Source of the DNA: Pontibacter rufus
GTDB lineage: Bacteria > Bacteroidota > Bacteroidia > Cytophagales > Hymenobacteraceae
Length of the DNA stretch: 64,000 bases
Reading direction: 5' to 3'
NCBI RefSeq assembly: GCF_015694705.1
Contig: NZ_JADQDR010000001.1
Coordinates: 186,001 to 250,000, forward strand
A program made the position numbers and the translations under genes. A model generated the notes under the pieces. That model had not been told where the DNA came from. It ran no database searches and worked only from the letters and a program-made list of their open reading frames with translations. Positions 18,134 to 27,928 of this stretch are shown in pieces; the first letter of the stretch is position 1; each line of letters starts with the position of its first letter.

Positions 18134-18310
18134 TAGTTTGGCCGATTATTTATTCCAAACAGGCTGCTTTTTATTTGCAGCAGCATAAAATATGTAGCAA
18201 AATGAACCAGGATGATGTGCTTATACTTGGTAAATCGATGAATTTAATACTTCATCTTCAAATTTATACATCCCCAAATTTTTAAACCTACTTATACTTG
18301 CGGCTGCGGA

Positions 18311-19450
18311 CTATTTAAGTATAGCTCTGGATATAACAAGTTTCTGTATCTCACTTGTTCCCTCGCCGATGGTGCACAGCTTGGCATCGCGGTAATACTT
18401 TTCGGCGGGATAGTCTTTGGTATAGCCATAACCGCCAAAAATCTGCACGCCTTCGGTGGCGGTGCGCACTGCCACCTCAGAGGCATAATACTTGGCCATG
18501 GCCGACTCTTTGTTCACGTCTAGTCCGCGGTTTTTCATATCGGCGGCTTGGTAAGTCAGTAGCGCGGCAGCCTCAATCTCTGTGGACATATCGGCCAGCT
18601 TAAAGGCAATGCCCTGGAAATCGGAAATCGGTTTGTTGAACTGGTGCCGCTCCTGCGAGTATGCCAGTGCCGCGGCAAATGCGCCCTGTGCGATGCCCAG
18701 CGACAGCGCAGCAATAGAAATGCGGCCGCCATCCAGCACTTTCATGGCCTGTATAAAGCCTTCGCCCACATTGCCTATCATCTGGCTGCTGTGCACGCGG
18801 CAATCCTCAAAGATAAGCTCTGTTGTTTCAGAGGCGCGCATGCCTAATTTGTCTTCCTTGCGGCCTGCACTAAAGCCCGGTGTGCCTTTTTCGATGATAA
18901 AAGCGCTCATGCCATGCGAATCGCCCACTTCACCAGTACGCACAATCACCACGGCCACATTGCCCGATTTGCCATGCGTGATAAAGTTCTTGGCGCCGTT
19001 AATTACCCAATAGTCGCCGTCCTGTACCGCCACAGTGCGCATGTTGCCGGCATCGGAGCCTGTGTTCGGCTCAGTCAGGCCCCAGGCGCCAAGCCACTCG
19101 GCCGTAGCCAGTTTGGGCAGATATTTTTGTTTCTGCTCCTCGCTGCCGAACTGCAGAATATGGCCGGTGCACAGCGAGTTGTGGGCCGCCACCGACAAAC
19201 CAATCGAGCCGTCTATCTTAGAAATTTCCGCAATGGCCGTGACATACTCCAGGTAACCAAAACCGGAACCGCCGTACTGGGTTGGCACCAGCACGCCCAT
19301 CAGTCCCAGCTCGCCTAATTTCTTGAAAACCTCCACCGGAAACTCCTGGCTATCATCCCACGCACGCATGTAGGGCTTGATGTGCCTGGCCCCGAAATCG
19401 CGAATCATATCGGCAATCATGCGCTGGTTTTCAGTTTGTTTAAATTCCAT
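18311..19450 (-). CDS. Acyl-CoA dehydrogenase
   Basis: A 379-residue FAD enzyme of fatty-acid or branched-chain acyl-CoA oxidation. It has the FAD/substrate signatures GAWGLTEPNTGSDA and AKNFITHGKSG, and the C-terminal FGGYGYTKDYPAEKYYRDAK. The catalytic base is Glu363 in IGEGTSEIQ, the position used by short- and medium-chain enzymes. It appears to be a single gene; the electron-transfer partner is not in the window. Chain-length specificity cannot be assigned. Confidence 0.94.
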   Translation of the reverse strand: MEFKQTENQRMIADMIRDFGARHIKPYMRAWDDSQEFPVEVFKKLGELGLMGVLVPTQYGGSGFGYLEYVTAIAEISKIDGSIGLSVAAHNSLCTGHILQFGSEEQKQKYLPKLATAEWLGAWGLTEPNTGSDAGNMRTVAVQDGDYWVINGAKNFITHGKSGNVAVVIVRTGEVGDSHGMSAFIIEKGTPGFSAGRKEDKLGMRASETTELIFEDCRVHSSQMIGNVGEGFIQAMKVLDGGRISIAALSLGIAQGAFAAALAYSQERHQFNKPISDFQGIAFKLADMSTEIEAAALLTYQAADMKNRGLDVNKESAMAKYYASEVAVRTATEGVQIFGGYGYTKDYPAEKYYRDAKLCTIGEGTSEIQKLVISRAILK

Positions 19451-19699
19451 GTATAATATAGTTGTAGTAATTATAGTTGCGTATATAACGGCACCGCCAA
19501 ACGGATGTTTACAAAGCTATGTAATTGCGGTAATACGGCCAATCGGCAGATAAAAATAGCCAGCCGGGCCGGCAGCAGGCATTAGCTTCAGTACCATGTC
19601 AGGTACGTATTTTGACGGCGCGTATTAATTCTGTTATTTTGAGTTTAGTTTGCCTCCGCTTGTCCGTGGCAGCAACTAAAAGAGGTTGAGAACCAGGAA

Positions 19700-20446
19700 A
19701 TGATAAAGTTTTTGCAGGACTTGTTTGGTGGTAATACGGTGCAGGAAGAATCTTTCAGCGCCATTGGGGTAGATATGCACTCCCACGTCCTGCCTGGCCT
19801 TGATGACGGGGCCGACAACGTAGATCGTTCCCTGGAACTGGTGCAGGCGCTGCAGGCCATGGGCTACCGCAAACTGATCATGACCCCGCACATTATGAGC
19901 GATTTCTACAGAAATACGCCTGAAGGCATACGGGAGCGGCTGCAGTTGCTGCGGGGCGCGGTAAAAGACGCCGGCATAGACATGGAACTTGATTGCGCCG
20001 CAGAGTATTACCTGGACGAGGGGCTGACGGAGAAACTGGCAAAGGGAGAAGAACTGCTTACCTTTGGCGACAATTACCTGCTGTTCGAAACGTCGTTTCT
20101 GAACGAACCGCTGAACCTGCGGGATGCCATCTTCCAGATGTGCGGACAGGGATACAAGCCGGTGCTGGCACACCCCGAGCGTTATACTTACTTTTATGGC
20201 AAGTTTGCCGAACTGGCAGCGCTACGCGATTTGGGAGTGCTGTTTCAGCCTAACCTCAATTCGCTGACAGGCTATTACTCGCCGGGCGCTAAAGATATGG
20301 CTGAGCAACTGATAGATGCCGGCCTGGTTGATTTTCTGGGTTCTGACACGCACAGCCTCCGGCACACGGATTCTCTCAGGAAAGTGCTTTCCAGCAGATA
20401 TCTCACCAGGGCACTGGCACTGCCTATTCGCAACAGCCAGTTATAA
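19700..20446 (+). CDS. PHP-type tyrosine-protein phosphatase (CpsB/YwqE family)
   Basis: A 248-residue metal-dependent phosphatase of the PHP fold, which in other bacteria removes phosphate from the tyrosine kinase of capsule export. Metal ligands are visible in VDMHSHVLPGLDDG (His27, His29, Asp35/36), TPHI, AHPERY and the closing GSDTHS. The start chosen is the ATG at 19700. It is 28 bp upstream of an epimerase in the same direction. No capsule kinase is nearby. Confidence 0.9.
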   Translation: MIKFLQDLFGGNTVQEESFSAIGVDMHSHVLPGLDDGADNVDRSLELVQALQAMGYRKLIMTPHIMSDFYRNTPEGIRERLQLLRGAVKDAGIDMELDCAAEYYLDEGLTEKLAKGEELLTFGDNYLLFETSFLNEPLNLRDAIFQMCGQGYKPVLAHPERYTYFYGKFAELAALRDLGVLFQPNLNSLTGYYSPGAKDMAEQLIDAGLVDFLGSDTHSLRHTDSLRKVLSSRYLTRALALPIRNSQL

Positions 20447-20474
20447 CAATCTCTCCACACAAACAGCGCTATAC

Positions 20475-21476
20475 ATGGTTTTTGTTACAGGCGGCAGCGG
20501 GCTTATCGGCAGCTTCTTAATTGCATCGCTTCTGGAGCAGGGCTATGCTGTAAAGGCCAGCTACCGGGGGCAGGTACCGGCCATACCTGGTGCAGATAAA
20601 GTGCAGTGGCTGGAGGGAGATATACTGGACTCGGATTTCCTGCGCCAGGCCTTGCAGGATGTACGGTATGTATTTCATTGTGCCGGACTGGTATCGTATG
20701 CGCCGCAGGATGAGATGTTGCTGCGGCAGGTGAATATAGAAGGCACTGCCAATGTGGTGGATGCCTGTCTGGAGCAGCAGCAAAGTATAAAGCTGTGTCA
20801 CGTGAGCTCCATTGCGGCAATAGGGAAGCCCAAAAACACTACTATACTTACCGAGGGCAGTAAATGGGACGTTGCCGCAGAGCACCCCGCCTATGCCAGT
20901 TCCAAATACCTGGGGGAACTGGAAGTATGGCGCGCCGTGGCAGAAGGGTTGAAAGCCGTTATCGTGAATCCGTCGGTGGTGCTGGGGCCGGCCGACTGGC
21001 ACCGCAGCAGCACACAGCTGTTTAAGTATGTATACAACCAGAACAGGTTTTATACTAACGGAAGCGCTAATTTTGTAGATGTGCGCGATGTGGTGGAGGC
21101 CATGTTGCAGTTAACTTTTTCGGATATTTCCGGAGAAAGGTTTATCTTAAACGCAGGGGTAATGACGTATAAAGATTTCTTTGCAGAAGCTGCCGCCTGC
21201 ATGGGCCGGAAAGCGCCTTCCCTGCGCGTGCCGCCGCCTTTGGCGGAGGTGGTGTGGCGCCTGGAACATGTCCGGGCATGGTTTACGGGGGGGCGGCCGC
21301 TGATTACAAAAGACACAGCGCGAGCGTCCGGCAAAAGCTACCTGTATAGCAACGAAAAAGTACAGAAAGCCATCAGCATCGCCTTTCGGCCGCTCTCACA
21401 AACCATCGCCTGGAGCTGCAGCCGGTTGCTGAAATCTGTACCGGCAAACAAGGCATTTCAGGGCCGCACAAACTAA
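20475..21476 (+). CDS. NAD-dependent epimerase/dehydratase (extended SDR)
   Basis: A 333-residue SDR-superfamily protein with the Rossmann motif TGGSGLIG (residues 5-12), the VFHCAGLVSY strand and the active-site YASSK. Translation is taken from the ATG at 20475, because an open frame running further upstream overlaps the phosphatase gene and would put 53 unrelated residues before the Rossmann start. The C-terminal half resembles dihydroflavonol-4-reductase-like proteins. The substrate is unknown (nucleotide sugar or hydroxyketone). Confidence 0.88.
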   Translation: MVFVTGGSGLIGSFLIASLLEQGYAVKASYRGQVPAIPGADKVQWLEGDILDSDFLRQALQDVRYVFHCAGLVSYAPQDEMLLRQVNIEGTANVVDACLEQQQSIKLCHVSSIAAIGKPKNTTILTEGSKWDVAAEHPAYASSKYLGELEVWRAVAEGLKAVIVNPSVVLGPADWHRSSTQLFKYVYNQNRFYTNGSANFVDVRDVVEAMLQLTFSDISGERFILNAGVMTYKDFFAEAAACMGRKAPSLRVPPPLAEVVWRLEHVRAWFTGGRPLITKDTARASGKSYLYSNEKVQKAISIAFRPLSQTIAWSCSRLLKSVPANKAFQGRTN

Positions 21477-21541
21477 ACTATTTGCCGCATAATAATGTAA
21501 TATGACAAAAGCTGTAACAAGCAGCTGGTTGGACATTGGAG

Positions 21542-22939
21542 ATGAAAGAAAACTTTGAAGACCACAGCGAAGAGCTGGAATTAATACAACGTTTCGAGCA
21601 GATGCTCGGCAACAGGGAAACCGTTTTTTTTGACCTGACAGATTTTGAATTTATTATAGATCATTACACGGCTAACTTTGAGTATACCAAAGCGCTGGCC
21701 GCCTGCGATTCTGCCATCGCACAATACCCTTTTTCTACGGAGCTGCAGATAGACAAGGCGCAGCTGCTGGCGATGTCCGGCAGTTTTGAGGAAGCCATGT
21801 CTATGATAGACAAAGTGGCGGAGGTAGAACCGGCCAACCCCGACGTGCAGCTCACGCGCGGCATCATCTATACCCAGCGCGGCGACTACCGCGATGCCAT
21901 CGATCATTTTAAAAAAGCGATGGCTTACGATGAGGAGCGGGATGATATCTACTTCAACATTGGCCTGACGTACCAGAGTTGGGGGAAATTTAACTCCGCC
22001 ATCAAATACTATAAAAAGTGCATCAGCCTGAACGTGGAAAACGAGGCAGCCATGCAGGAAATCGTGTACTGTATGGAGCTTACCGGCACGCTGCAGGAGC
22101 ACCTGCCTTTTTTCCAGGAGTTTGTAGATACTGACCCGTACTCATACGTGGCGTGGTTTAACCTGGGCAATGTGCTGAATAAAATTGGCTCTTACGACAA
22201 AGCCATTGCTGCCTACGAGTATGCCACGCTCATCAAGCCTGATTTTATCACTGCCTACAACAACATGGCCAACGCTTATGTGTTCCTGGGCGAGTATACC
22301 AAAGCCATCGAGAGTTTTAATGCCATGCTGGAGCACGGCGAACCTTCGGCAGAAGTATACTGCAACATCGGCGAGTGCTACGAAAAGCTGATGCAATGGG
22401 ATCTGGCCCGCCGGTATTACCAGAAATCCGTGGATTTGGACCCGGAGATGGATGAGGCCTGGTTTGGCATTGGCGTGATACTGGATGCGCAGAATAAATG
22501 GTATGAGGCGGTTCACTTCTTCAAAAAAGCTGTGGAACTCTACGACGACAGCCCCGAATACTGGGTTGCCCTGGCTGCGGCGGAGTACCAGGTTGGCCAT
22601 GTGGTATCGGCGCTAGAGAGTTACGAGCGTGCCGCTGAAATCCAGCCTAACGACAAAAATATCTATCTTAACTGGTCTGTAATTCTGTTCGAACAGGGCA
22701 ATTTTGAAGATGCGACCGATATTATTCTCAACGCCATAGAACTGCAGCCAGACGAAGCCGAGCTATACTACAGGGCTTGTGCTTACATGCTTTCCGCAGG
22801 AAAATACCGCGAAGCTTACAATTATTTGGAAAATGCGTTAATTTTGAACTTCGAAAAGCACAGGCTGCTGTTTGAGTTCTTTCCGGAACTGGAGTCGCAG
22901 CGCGCATTATCTAGGTTAATTGATCAGTACCGCAAATAA
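21542..22939 (+). CDS. Tetratricopeptide-repeat protein
   Basis: A 465-residue soluble protein made almost wholly of TPR units, about eleven by eye (for example YFNIGLTYQSWGKFNSAIKY, AWFNLGNVLNKIGSYDKAIA, VYCNIGECYEKLMQWDLARR). There is no signal peptide or catalytic domain. TPR arrays scaffold protein complexes. The start is the ATG at 21542 rather than an in-frame TTG two codons earlier. It is followed after 5 bp by a phosphosulfolactate synthase gene, so the two are probably co-transcribed. Confidence 0.9.
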   Translation: MKENFEDHSEELELIQRFEQMLGNRETVFFDLTDFEFIIDHYTANFEYTKALAACDSAIAQYPFSTELQIDKAQLLAMSGSFEEAMSMIDKVAEVEPANPDVQLTRGIIYTQRGDYRDAIDHFKKAMAYDEERDDIYFNIGLTYQSWGKFNSAIKYYKKCISLNVENEAAMQEIVYCMELTGTLQEHLPFFQEFVDTDPYSYVAWFNLGNVLNKIGSYDKAIAAYEYATLIKPDFITAYNNMANAYVFLGEYTKAIESFNAMLEHGEPSAEVYCNIGECYEKLMQWDLARRYYQKSVDLDPEMDEAWFGIGVILDAQNKWYEAVHFFKKAVELYDDSPEYWVALAAAEYQVGHVVSALESYERAAEIQPNDKNIYLNWSVILFEQGNFEDATDIILNAIELQPDEAELYYRACAYMLSAGKYREAYNYLENALILNFEKHRLLFEFFPELESQRALSRLIDQYRK

Positions 22940-22944
22940 AAAAC

Positions 22945-23730
22945 ATGAACTACACCCTGAATAACCTGCCGGAGCGTGATACAAAGCCACGCGACCGCGG
23001 TTTTACCATGGCCATGGACAAAGGCCTGAGCATACGCGAGGTAGAGGATTTTATAGATGTTGCCGGAGAGTATGTAGATATTGTAAAGCTGGGCTGGGCT
23101 ACTTCTTTTGTGACGCCTAACCTGAAGAAGAAGCTGGATGTATACCGGTCGGCCGGCATTCCCACTTACTTTGGGGGTACTTTGTTCGAGGCTTTTATTG
23201 TGCGGAACCAGTTTGATGATTATCGCCGTGTGTTGGATCAGTACGAGATGACGTTTGCCGAAGTGTCGGATGGCTCTATTGAGCTGGACCACGGTAAAAA
23301 ATGCGAATACATCCAGACGCTTTCCGAGCAGGTAACGGTGCTGTCGGAGGTAGGTTCCAAGGATGCCGAGAAAATCATTCCGCCATACATGTGGATCAAG
23401 CTGATGCAGGACGAACTGGAAGCCGGCGCCTGGAAAGTAATCGGCGAAGCACGCGAAGGCGGCAATGTGGGTTTGTTCCGATCGACCGGCGAAGTGCGCA
23501 GCGGCCTGGTAGAAGAAATCCTGACCAAAATTCCGTTCGAGAAAATCATCTGGGAGGCGCCGATTAAAGCGCAGCAGGTATGGTTCATCAAACTGCTCGG
23601 GGCAAACGTAAACCTGGGCAACATTGCGCCAAGTGAGATGATCCCGCTGGAAACGATTCGCCTGGGCCTGCGCGGCGATACCTTCTGGCATTTCCTGAAC
23701 GTGGAAACTCCTGCAAAGAAGGATTGCTGA
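22945..23730 (+). CDS. Phosphosulfolactate synthase (ComA family)
   Basis: A 261-residue TIM-barrel protein of the ComA family, whose characterised members join sulfite to phosphoenolpyruvate to make (2R)-phospho-3-sulfolactate, first known from coenzyme M synthesis. Family stretches: KPRDRGFTMAMDKGL, YVDIVKLGWATSF, YFGGTLFEAF, EVSDGSIEL, WIKLMQDELEAGA and LGANVNLGNI. ComB- or ComC-like genes are not visible nearby. The TPR gene directly precedes it and a terminator follows. In Cytophagales it may feed sulfonate metabolism (sulfolactate or sulfonolipid precursors); that role is inference. Confidence 0.88.
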   Translation: MNYTLNNLPERDTKPRDRGFTMAMDKGLSIREVEDFIDVAGEYVDIVKLGWATSFVTPNLKKKLDVYRSAGIPTYFGGTLFEAFIVRNQFDDYRRVLDQYEMTFAEVSDGSIELDHGKKCEYIQTLSEQVTVLSEVGSKDAEKIIPPYMWIKLMQDELEAGAWKVIGEAREGGNVGLFRSTGEVRSGLVEEILTKIPFEKIIWEAPIKAQQVWFIKLLGANVNLGNIAPSEMIPLETIRLGLRGDTFWHFLNVETPAKKDC

Positions 23731-24044
23731 AGTATAAAAGCAAAAGCTTATATTGCCCGTAGGCCAATGCCGGACGGGCAATTTTTATTAGCTGCCGTTG
23801 CAACAGCCAGCCGTAAATAATAAGGCAAAAGAAAGCAGGACAGAGGTTGAGGACTTCAGGTATAAATGAATTATTTTATACTTGTAAGTAAATAGGTATA
23901 AACAAGTATAACCTAGCGCAAGCATCCGCTTGTGTCAGGCAGGAGCATTTATTCGTACTTATAGGTTACCGGCCATACATTATACTTCCTTTTGTACGAT
24001 TATTACCACATCGATATATTTATAAACCAGCACATTAACCTATT
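23731..24044. other. Intergenic region with terminator and a cluster of AAGTATA motifs
   Basis: No gene is visible. Just after the ComA stop there is an AAGTATA, then the terminator, then further copies near 23878, 23905 and 23980, in both orientations. Four copies in 300 bases is one of the densest clusters of this motif in the window. Confidence 0.6.
23752..23787 (+). terminator. Terminator after phosphosulfolactate synthase
   Basis: Stem ATTGCCCGT (23752-23760) / ACGGGCAAT (23774-23782), with the loop able to pair further (GGCC..GCCGG), followed by TTTTATT. Confidence 0.88.
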
Positions 24045-24785
24045 ATGCGCAAGTTCGGACTTATCGGCAAAAAGCTGGGGCACTCTTTTTCGAAGCGGTA
24101 TTTTACAGAGAAGTTTGCCCGCGAAGGTATAAACGATGCGCAATACGAATTGTATGAACTGGCTGCGGCAACTGAACTGAAAACGCTGCTGGCCAGTGAA
24201 CCGGAATTGCTGGGGCTGAACGTAACGGTGCCTTACAAAGAGCAGGTGCTACCGCTGCTGGACGCGGTGGATGAAGCCGCCGCCCGCATTGGCGCCGTGA
24301 ACACCATTAAAATAGCGCAGGGCACTACCAAAGGCTTTAATACCGATTATGTCGGTTTTAAGAGTACGCTGCAGGAACTTTACCCGGAGACGGAACATGG
24401 GCAGGCACTGGTGCTGGGTACCGGCGGCGCTGCCAAAGCCGTTTGGGCTGCACTCGACGATTTAAGTATAAAGTATACTTCTGTTTCGCGGCAGCCGGCC
24501 ACAAATGCCCTGACATATGCGGATCTGACGCCAGAACTGCTTCAGAAGTATAATTTACTCATCAATACTACTCCTTTAGGGATGCACCCGCACCCGGATT
24601 CCTGTCCGCTGCTTCCCTATGACAGCCTGACCAAAGGACATTATGCTTACGACCTGGTGTATAACCCCGAGCAGACGCTTTTCCTGCAAAAATGTGCCGC
24701 TGCCGGCGCTAAAACCATGAACGGCCTGGACATGCTGTACCGCCAGGCAGCAGCAGCCTGGCAAATCTGGACGGCGGAAGCTTAA
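24045..24785 (+). CDS. aroE: Shikimate dehydrogenase
   Basis: A 246-residue NADP-dependent enzyme reducing 3-dehydroshikimate to shikimate in aromatic amino-acid synthesis. The substrate domain carries KKLGHSFSKRYF and LNVTVPYKE with the catalytic Lys. The cofactor domain carries the GTGGAAKAV loop and NTTPLGMHP. The length is near the short end for AroE, as usual in Bacteroidota. It is monocistronic. Confidence 0.93.
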   Translation: MRKFGLIGKKLGHSFSKRYFTEKFAREGINDAQYELYELAAATELKTLLASEPELLGLNVTVPYKEQVLPLLDAVDEAAARIGAVNTIKIAQGTTKGFNTDYVGFKSTLQELYPETEHGQALVLGTGGAAKAVWAALDDLSIKYTSVSRQPATNALTYADLTPELLQKYNLLINTTPLGMHPHPDSCPLLPYDSLTKGHYAYDLVYNPEQTLFLQKCAAAGAKTMNGLDMLYRQAAAAWQIWTAEA

Positions 24786-25206
24786 AGGAGCAAAACACAC
24801 ACTGCTTACTTCAGGTTTATAGTATAAATTATTCCTCCGGCCTTATGTTGCAATGCAACGTTTTGCGTCTAAGCAATGCAATAACGGCACTGGCTTCTAT
24901 TAGCTACAAGCTATCGGGCAACACAAATGATACATTTCAAACACTTCATCATTAAAATATAAGCGCTGATTATCAGGTATAAATTAATCAAAGCTTTGTG
25001 TCTGATGTTGCCGGTGATCGGGATATTCCACATAATACCCGTGTGTTTTTCGCTGCAACATTTTCTTATATTTACATAACGGAAACGAACCAATGTAGCA
25101 CCACTGCAGGTCTTTGGATGGTGTGTTCCGAAAATAATTACAGGCACTTGCAACCATTTGGTTTTATCAGGAATCATATGGGTGTGTAAGGCATAAACAG
25201 GCACAT
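24786..25206. other. Intergenic region upstream of the sigma factor gene
   Basis: About 420 bases without a supportable gene. It contains an AGTATA near 24823 and a small palindrome GTTGCAATGCAAC near 24848. I found no convincing promoter. Confidence 0.4.
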
Positions 25207-25785
25207 TTGAAGCTCTTTACAAACCCCAGGTCGGACGAGGATAAGCTCATAGAAGGATGCATCGCGGGCAAGCGCGACATGCAGCGGCGCCTCTATGACC
25301 TGTATGCAAAAAAGATGATGGCCGTTTGCCTGCGCTACGCCCCTACTACCTTCGAAGCGGAAGACATCATGCAGGATGCTTTTATAAAAGTATACGCCAA
25401 CCTGCAGAATTTTAAAAAAGACTGCCCACTGGAGTTCTGGGTACGGAAAATTATGGTGAATACCGCCCTGAAGCACCTGCGCAGCAAGCAGTTGCTCACC
25501 GTATCGCATGAGGCGGAAGAAGTTGCTAGCGTCTCTTCCGACAGCTTCAGCCTGTCAGGCTATAGTATGGAAGAGTTGCTGGGTATGATCCAGAGCCTTG
25601 CGCCCCGCTACCGCATGGTGTTTAACCTGTACGCCATCGAAGGATATAACCACAAGGAAATCGGTGAGATGCTGGATATCTCCGAAGGAACATCAAAATC
25701 ACAATATTCACGGGCGCGCGCTATACTTCAGGGTATAATTACGCGCCAGGAAGAAAATTATAAGAAACATGTCATCAGCAGCTAA
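25207..25785 (+). CDS. ECF-type RNA polymerase sigma factor
   Basis: A 192-residue sigma-70 protein with region 2 (RRLYDLYAKKMMAVCLRY, AEDIMQDAFIKVY) and region 4 (YRMVFNLYAIEGYNHKEIGE, then SEGTSKSQYSRAR). It appears to start at TTG (25207): there is no in-frame ATG before codon 26, and the product from TTG has the usual N-terminus. The following gene overlaps by 17 bp and has the layout of a cognate membrane partner, so this is probably a signal-responsive sigma with its regulator. Confidence 0.92.
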   Translation: MKLFTNPRSDEDKLIEGCIAGKRDMQRRLYDLYAKKMMAVCLRYAPTTFEAEDIMQDAFIKVYANLQNFKKDCPLEFWVRKIMVNTALKHLRSKQLLTVSHEAEEVASVSSDSFSLSGYSMEELLGMIQSLAPRYRMVFNLYAIEGYNHKEIGEMLDISEGTSKSQYSRARAILQGIITRQEENYKKHVISS

Positions 25786-27478
25786 CGATAAGCGAGAACA
25801 ACTCGAGGAAGAGTTCCGGCGCCGGATGCACGACGCTGAGGCTACCCCGTCTGCAGACCTGTGGGCGCGCATAGATCATACGCTTACTATGCAGGAAAAC
25901 AGTGTATACAAAAGCCGCATGGTGCTGTACCGGCAACTGGCAGCGGCTTGTTTTGTGCTGTTTGTGCTGGCAGGTGCGCTCTTTATGTACCAGTTCAGCA
26001 AAGATACAAACCAGGGTTCGCTGGCTACAACGGGGCAGTTGCCAACTGCAGCAGCGCCGGAAACGACGAAAGCAGCACCCGAAGCACTGGCTGCTGCGGC
26101 TACCAAAATACCGGCAGCGCAGGTGCCGGGAGAGGCGATGCCGCAAGCTGCCGCAGCCGGAAGTACCAGGAAAAATAATGCCACTGCACCTGTACTTGCT
26201 TCAGTGCCGTCTGTGAGCGCGGCAGGCGTCGGGGCCCGAACTGCAAATGCTTCTCAGCCCGCGGACAAGGCTTATACTTATATGGCGGGTTTGCCGGAAA
26301 ATGCAGCACAGTCAGGAAGTATAACTGCCGGCATCGCGCGCAGCCTCACAGACAGCAAACTCAGGCTAAGCGCCGGGGAAGCTGGCAGGCATAGGACTGC
26401 TTTTGCATCGCTGCAGCCTTTTTACCAGACCGCCCGCCAATCCATTGCCGCAACGCCCTTCCTCCAGGGCAGCCATCATACTTCGCGGGCCCCGCTGGGG
26501 GCGCAGCAGCTACTGCGTAACCCTGTGGCCGGGCTCGTAGCGGCAAACGTGATACAGGAGCCGGGTACAACGTCTTCCACAGAAGGCGCGGCTTATAAGC
26601 AGCAACAGGAACTGGCGCTGGTGCTGAACGGCAAAAAAGAAAGCGAAAGCAGCAGCGATAGCCGCTGGACAGTAGGGATGGCTTACGCGCCAAGTTATTT
26701 TGAACAAAACATCGGAATGCCCGACCCAATGGCAGGAACGGCAAGTATGTTTAGCCTGGCAGCGGGAGCTCCTGCCATCAGTACGTTTGATGCTCAGCAA
26801 AAGGAAAAAAAACAGGAGGAGTATGCCGACAACACAGATCCCGGCTTCTCTTTTTCGTTTGATGCCAGACTTGGCTTTAAGCTCGCGAAAAGGCTGAAGT
26901 TGCTGACCGGCGTGGGTTATGCACAGAATACGGCACGTACCAAATCCAACTACATCATCAGGCCGCTTCTAGGTGAGCCGCAGCGCAGTGAGCGGGTGGT
27001 GCTGGAGCCGGCTACAGCTTTTCTGCCCACATTCAGCAATGGCTTCAGCCCGGATTCTATGAGCATTGCCAGCACAGATGTTTATAATGTGCAATACCGT
27101 TACCGCCATCTCACGCTACCCGTTGGTCTGCAGTATGAAGGCCGCCTGTCGAAGGACTGGTACTGGTATGCGGGCAGCGGTGTGGCGGCCAATTTTCTGA
27201 TTCAGAGCACCATTATGGCTTCCAACGATGAGGTAAGCGACGTAAACTTCAACAGCGGCGACGATTCTCCTTTCCGGAAAGTGCAGCTATCGGGCAATGT
27301 ATCGATGGGTGTGGGCAAGCGGCTTTCCAATGCTGTTTCGGTGTCGGTAGGGCCGGAGTTCAGGGGCTACTTTAATACCTTACTGGCCGAGCCGGACAAT
27401 GCCCTGGCGCCACAAGGCAAACCTTATACCATTGGCCTGAACATGGCTTTAAACTACGATTTAGGCAGCAGCCGGTAA
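25769..27478 (+). CDS. Sigma-associated membrane protein with C-terminal beta-barrel-like domain
   Basis: A 569-residue protein. An acidic N-terminal helix region (REQLEEEFRRRMHDAE, SADLWARIDHTL) resembles the cytosolic parts found in Bacteroidota sigma partners. One transmembrane helix follows (residues about 54-74, AACFVLFVLAGALFMYQF), then a long low-complexity Ala/Thr/Gln stretch (about 80-250), then a beta-rich domain (about 290-569: FSFDARLGFKLAKRLKLLTG, YRYRHLTLPVGLQYEG) of the outer-membrane barrel type. It overlaps the sigma gene by 17 bp. It may act as an anti-sigma or sensor. How a protein with an inner-membrane helix also carries a barrel-like domain is not obvious. Confidence 0.8.
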   Translation: MSSAANDKREQLEEEFRRRMHDAEATPSADLWARIDHTLTMQENSVYKSRMVLYRQLAAACFVLFVLAGALFMYQFSKDTNQGSLATTGQLPTAAAPETTKAAPEALAAAATKIPAAQVPGEAMPQAAAAGSTRKNNATAPVLASVPSVSAAGVGARTANASQPADKAYTYMAGLPENAAQSGSITAGIARSLTDSKLRLSAGEAGRHRTAFASLQPFYQTARQSIAATPFLQGSHHTSRAPLGAQQLLRNPVAGLVAANVIQEPGTTSSTEGAAYKQQQELALVLNGKKESESSSDSRWTVGMAYAPSYFEQNIGMPDPMAGTASMFSLAAGAPAISTFDAQQKEKKQEEYADNTDPGFSFSFDARLGFKLAKRLKLLTGVGYAQNTARTKSNYIIRPLLGEPQRSERVVLEPATAFLPTFSNGFSPDSMSIASTDVYNVQYRYRHLTLPVGLQYEGRLSKDWYWYAGSGVAANFLIQSTIMASNDEVSDVNFNSGDDSPFRKVQLSGNVSMGVGKRLSNAVSVSVGPEFRGYFNTLLAEPDNALAPQGKPYTIGLNMALNYDLGSSR

Positions 27479-27928
27479 GCCCCGGAATAAAGCACAAGCA
27501 GTACGGTATAAAACGCGCAACTTCTAACCGCGATGCACGCCGGTTTTAAGCTTGCTAAGTACAAAAGCCGCAATCAGGATACAATTATTTCTTTTGCCAT
27601 CCTGGAAGGATCCTGGTGGCGAATGACAGCAGCAGGTAATCAATGCTTCCCTGGTTTGCCCACAACATCTTTTCAGAATAATAAAGTGTATGTCTTAATT
27701 TGTCTACCTGCTTCTACCCCAAGCCTTTTACTTGTCTTATCAGGAGAAGAGAACAGGATATCCGGTTGCGAATAACGAGGCTTTATACCTTCATCTGAAT
27801 CTGTTTATACCTGAAATTCTGCCGGATTTTTTAGAAATTTTAAGCATCGCCTGCAACCATTGCCCCTGAAAAGGAATCATCAAAGTATAGAAGGAGCCAG
27901 CGTTTTTACGACCAATCACGCTTATACT
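27479..27928. other. Intergenic region without a clear gene
   Basis: About 450 bases. The only longer open frame (27533-27775, +) has no family features and unusual composition, so I do not call it. AAGTATAG occurs near 27886 and TATACTA just before the small peptide start. Confidence 0.45.

Noticed and set aside
27533..27775. Open frame of 80 codons in the gap before the small membrane peptide
   Set aside because: Residue composition is unlike a real protein, there are no domain features, and it has no plausible neighbours or leader.
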